A stretch of DNA of 64,000 nucleotides. It comes from DATKPE01 sp035524335. Lineage in GTDB: Bacteria > Bacteroidota > Ignavibacteria > UBA10030 > SZUA-254. The DNA lies in assembly GCA_035524335.1 (NCBI GenBank), contig DATKPE010000010.1, forward strand, positions 1 through 64,000, written 5' to 3'. Both the position numbers and the translations under genes were made by a program. Numbering within the stretch: position 1 is the first letter of the stretch; every line of letters begins with the position of its first letter. Under the pieces are notes generated by a model. That model saw only the letters and a program-made list of their open reading frames with translations, made no database searches and was not told the DNA's origin. Positions 61,501 through 64,000 of the stretch are shown piece by piece.

Positions 61501-62232
61501 ATAATAGGGATTGACGGCTTCGCGTCCCTGGAAAAAGACGTCCGGATTCTGGGCGGAGCCGCGGAGAACGGGCCGGTCGGGGGAGAGTGCCCGACTCCGG
61601 TGTGCGCGAATCAGCGAATCGTCGATCATCGCGCGAAAATCCGCATCGGCCAGCTGTTCGATCTTCATCACTTCATGGGAGGAACGGAAGCCGTCGAAAA
61701 AGTGCATGAACGGAACGCGGGCCTCGAGCGTGGCGGCCTGCGCGATCAGCGCCATGTCCATCACTTCCTGGATCGAGTTGGAACAGAGCATCGCCCAGCC
61801 CGTCGACCGCGCGGCCATGACGTCGCTGTGATCGCCGAAGATGGAGAGGGCGTGGGTGGCGACTGTTCTGGCGGCGATGTGGAAGACCGTGGAGGTGAGC
61901 TCCCCCGCGATCTTGAACATATTCGGGATCATGAGGAGGAGCCCCTGCGAGGAGGTGAAGGTGGTGGAGAGAGCGCCGGCCTGGAGAGCTCCGTGCACCG
62001 CCCCGGCGGCGCCGCCCTCGCTCTGCATCTCGACGACGAGCGGCACGGTGCCCCAGAGATTCTGCCTGCCGATCGACGACCATTCGTCCGACCATTCCCC
62101 CATGGGGGAGGAGGGCGTGATGGGGTAAATGGCGATCACTTCATTCAGTTTGTGTGCGACGTAGGCGGCGGCTTCGTTTCCGTCGATCGTGACCATCTTT
62201 CGCTGTACAGGCTCTGCCTTAGATACCGGCAT
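58594..62232 (-). CDS. nifJ: Pyruvate:ferredoxin (flavodoxin) oxidoreductase
   Basis: 1212 residues, the single-chain form. In order: the pyrimidine-binding domain ([18 protein letters not shown] near residue 32), the CoA/gamma-like domains, two [4Fe-4S] sites ([14 protein letters not shown] near residue 690 and [15 protein letters not shown] near 745), and the C-terminal thiamine-diphosphate domain ([50 protein letters not shown]). It converts pyruvate and CoA to acetyl-CoA, CO2 and reduced ferredoxin. ATG 62232 follows AAAGGA; about 97 codons of open frame upstream have no family similarity and cross the control region. Confidence 0.94.
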   Translation of the reverse strand: [1212 protein letters not shown]

Positions 62233-62302
62233 GGAAAAATATCCTTTCTGGAAATATGCGTTTGTGCTCAAATCCTGTTCATATTGTACAAGAATCATTC
62301 CA

Positions 62303-62328
62303 TTCGGGAAGAAGTCGAAATTCCCGAA
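62303..62328 (-). promoter_or_regulatory. Perfect inverted repeat upstream of nifJ, possible operator
   Basis: TTCGGGAA and TTCCCGAA are separated by 10 bases, ending about 70 bases before the nifJ start. No T run follows on the minus strand, so it does not look like a terminator for the archaemetzincin gene. The Rrf2 protein encoded downstream is a candidate ligand (inference). Confidence 0.5.
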
Positions 62329-62408
62329 AAATCTGTTCAGGAGGCCTCTATTTCGCGTTTTATTATCATTTTTGAAAGCCGGATTTTTGGTTTTTGCAAG
62401 TGTGATAT

Positions 62409-62960
62409 TCAGACACCGAGAAGCGAATCGAGGTTCCTGCGGAGATAGTCGAAACACTGTGGACAGAACTCGTGCCGTTTGAGATCGATTTCCTCGACAT
62501 AGGTGGAGGAGCGCATCACGCATTCGAACTGCCGGCAGTGGTAGAGGCCGAACGTGTGGCCCAGTTCGTGGATGATTTCTTTTTCGAGGCGCCGTCGGAG
62601 AAGCACCGCGTCGGCCTCGACGCCGTAAAACTGATTGGCCAGCCTGTAGGTGGAGACGACCGCCGCACGGCCGTCGAACTGCGCTTCACCATAGACGAAC
62701 GTCAGGATCGGGACGAACAGGTCGACGTCGACCAGGCCGATGAATTTGCCCGGTGTGGAATCGGCCCGGGTGATGATCTGGGAGAGGAGTGCGGTGGAGC
62801 TGAACTGGCGCCGGGATCCGTCGAAGGCTTTCTCGAGCTCCAGATGGCTGTGGGTCATCTGTGCGGCGATGCCGAAAACACCCTCCACCGAGCGGCTCAG
62901 GTATTCGAGGTCGTTTGCCGGCAGCGACGTCGCGTTCAGGATGTGGATTGACCTCGTCAC
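62409..62960 (-). CDS. amzA: Archaemetzincin-like metalloprotease
   Basis: 183 residues. The zinc motif HELGHTFGLYHC near residue 131 (HExxHxxGxxH) is followed by CVMRSS, giving the metzincin Met-turn, and CPQC near the C-terminus, where archaemetzincins bind a second zinc. Length matches the family. It is probably a cytoplasmic protease of unknown physiological target. It overlaps the NtrC-type regulator gene by four bases, so the two are co-translated, an unexpected pairing. Confidence 0.88.
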   Translation of the reverse strand: MTRSIHILNATSLPANDLEYLSRSVEGVFGIAAQMTHSHLELEKAFDGSRRQFSSTALLSQIITRADSTPGKFIGLVDVDLFVPILTFVYGEAQFDGRAAVVSTYRLANQFYGVEADAVLLRRRLEKEIIHELGHTFGLYHCRQFECVMRSSTYVEEIDLKRHEFCPQCFDYLRRNLDSLLGV

Positions 62961-64000
62961 TGAGGCTTTTTCAGGCCGTACTTCTCGATTTTGTTATACA
63001 ACGTCACACGGTCGATCTGAAGCGTTTCAGCCGACCGGGAAATATTCCAGTTGTTCGCCGCCAGAATTTCCGCGATATGGTTTTTTTCCATGGCCGCGAG
63101 CGATCCGAGCGACGGGGCGTCGGCCCGCTCCGAGAGCTGGAACGGGAGATCGTGCGGCCGGATGCAGGGCGGCTTGCCGACGACCATTGCGCGTTCGATG
63201 GCGTTCTCAAGTTCACGGATGTTGCCGGGCCAGTTGTATTTGATGATGACGTCCATCGCCTCCGAGGATATCGAGGTGATCGGTTTTCCCATCGTCTGGC
63301 CGTACTTTTTCACAAAATAGTTGGCCAGAAGGGGAATGTCGGACTTCCGCTCGCGGAGAGGGGGAATGACGATCGAAAAGACGTTCAGCCGGTAATAGAG
63401 GTCTTCGCGGAAGGTTCCCTCCTGTACCGCTTTCTCGAGGTCGCGGTTGGTCGCGCAGATGGTGCGGAAGTCGACGCTGATCGTTTCGTTGCCGCCGACC
63501 CGGGTGAACTGCTTCGTCTCGATCGCACGGAGAAGGTCCATCTGGGTTTTCATGCTGATGTTGCCGACTTCGTCGAGGAAGAGCGTTCCGCCGTCGGCCA
63601 GCTCCAGCTTGCCCTTGCGCCGGTACTGCGCGCCGGTGAAGGCGCCCCGTTCGTGCCCGAAGAGCTCGCTTTCCAGGATCCCTTCGGGGAGGGCCCCGCA
63701 GTTGATCGCGACGATCGGGAAGTAGCGCCGCTCGCTGTTGGCGTGAATGGCCCGGGCGATCAGTTCCTTTCCGGTGCCGCTTTCGCCCCGGATCATGACA
63801 GTCGTATCGGTTTTTGCGACTGTGTTGATCATCTCGAAGACCTTTTTGATCTGGGGGGAATTGCCGACGATTTCCTCGATTTTGGCGAATTCCGAAATCT
63901 GTTCCTTCAGACGGAGATTTTCCCCGGCGAGGGAACGCTGTTTGACCGCATTCTGAATGAGGTGCGAGAGGTAATCGGGATCGATCGGCTTGGCGATGTA
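62957..64000 (-). CDS. NtrC-family sigma-54 regulator, N-terminus cut by window edge
   Basis: The frame stays open to the window end, giving 347 visible residues. The first visible residues, YIAKPIDPDYL, are the end of a receiver domain. The AAA+ domain follows, with Walker A IRGESGTGKELIARAI, an intact GAFTGA loop and Walker B GGTLFLDEVGN, then a Fis-type helix-turn-helix (NWNISRSAETLQIDRVTLYNKI). It is the third sigma-54 activator in the window, so it could control any of the sigma-54 promoters here. Its partner kinase is outside the window. Confidence 0.9.
   Translation of the reverse strand, partial: YIAKPIDPDYLSHLIQNAVKQRSLAGENLRLKEQISEFAKIEEIVGNSPQIKKVFEMINTVAKTDTTVMIRGESGTGKELIARAIHANSERRYFPIVAINCGALPEGILESELFGHERGAFTGAQYRRKGKLELADGGTLFLDEVGNISMKTQMDLLRAIETKQFTRVGGNETISVDFRTICATNRDLEKAVQEGTFREDLYYRLNVFSIVIPPLRERKSDIPLLANYFVKKYGQTMGKPITSISSEAMDVIIKYNWPGNIRELENAIERAMVVGKPPCIRPHDLPFQLSERADAPSLGSLAAMEKNHIAEILAANNWNISRSAETLQIDRVTLYNKIEKYGLKKPQ

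Noticed and set aside
60436..62448. A 670-codon plus-strand frame opposite pyruvate:ferredoxin oxidoreductase
   Set aside because: Shadow of a fully recognisable enzyme; composition rich in Arg, Asp and Gly with no domain.

Overview
The window is about 64 kb of a single, densely packed, G+C-rich bacterial chromosome segment (composition judged by eye, not computed). I see no rRNA, tRNA, CRISPR array, insertion sequence or phage gene. It suggests a strict or facultative anaerobe of the FCB superphylum (Bacteroidota / Ignavibacteriota / Calditrichota-like), placed there from a secreted SbsA-type Ig-like lipoprotein, NHL-propeller lipoproteins, weak ribosome binding sites and a metabolism built on ferredoxin, NiFe hydrogenase and multiheme cytochromes. 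That placement is an inference. No marker gene in the window settles it.

Layout. 1-3.9 kb (minus strand): secreted proteins, a beta-carbonic anhydrase and an acetolactate-decarboxylase-like lipoprotein. 4.2-8.3 kb: an operon of a cyclic-2,3-diphosphoglycerate-synthetase-like GTPase, ornithine carbamoyltransferase, carbamate kinase and aspartate carbamoyltransferase, with a sigma-54 promoter. 8.5-13.5 kb: a group 3b NAD(P)-linked NiFe (sulf)hydrogenase with a cyclic-nucleotide-binding protein inserted and its maturation protease. 13.9-16.3 kb: a long transketolase-like enzyme. 16.7-18.1 kb: hemN behind a sigma-54-like promoter. 18.1-21.0 kb: a PAS histidine kinase and an NtrC-type regulator.

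21.2-33.9 kb is a cytochrome operon: a four-heme cytochrome, a 13-heme/cytochrome b fusion, a 19-heme cytochrome with its separate cytochrome b, a NapC-like cytochrome, a Rieske/cytochrome b complex with an 11-heme partner, and ccmF. A second kinase/NtrC pair and a small response regulator follow (33.9-37.4 kb). 37.6-46.4 kb looks like an extracellular-electron-transfer locus: an 8-heme cytochrome, then two rounds of outer-membrane beta-barrel, NHL propeller and secreted multiheme cytochrome. ccmCDE follows (46.5-47.7 kb), and its CcmE carries Cys instead of His at the heme site. In total I count 75 canonical CxxCH motifs plus three variants.

47.9-55.5 kb encodes 2-oxoacid:ferredoxin oxidoreductase, a hemerythrin-like protein, NfnAB, butyrate kinase and phosphate butyryltransferase, a route from 2-oxoacids through acyl-CoA to ATP with ferredoxin/NADP(H) balancing. 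After a radical SAM gene the remaining genes are on the minus strand: an FmdB-like protein, an Rrf2 regulator, a dihydroorotate-dehydrogenase-like protein, pyruvate:ferredoxin oxidoreductase, an archaemetzincin and a truncated NtrC-type regulator.

How it fits together (inference): ferredoxin and NADPH made by the oxidoreductases, NfnAB and the hydrogenase are balanced against a quinone pool that drains through the b-type/multiheme modules to the outer membrane. Heme supply (hemN) and cytochrome maturation (ccmCDE, ccmF) are encoded alongside. Several of these units, including the cytochrome operon, hemN and ccmCDE, carry sigma-54-type promoters, and three sigma-54 activators are encoded in the window.
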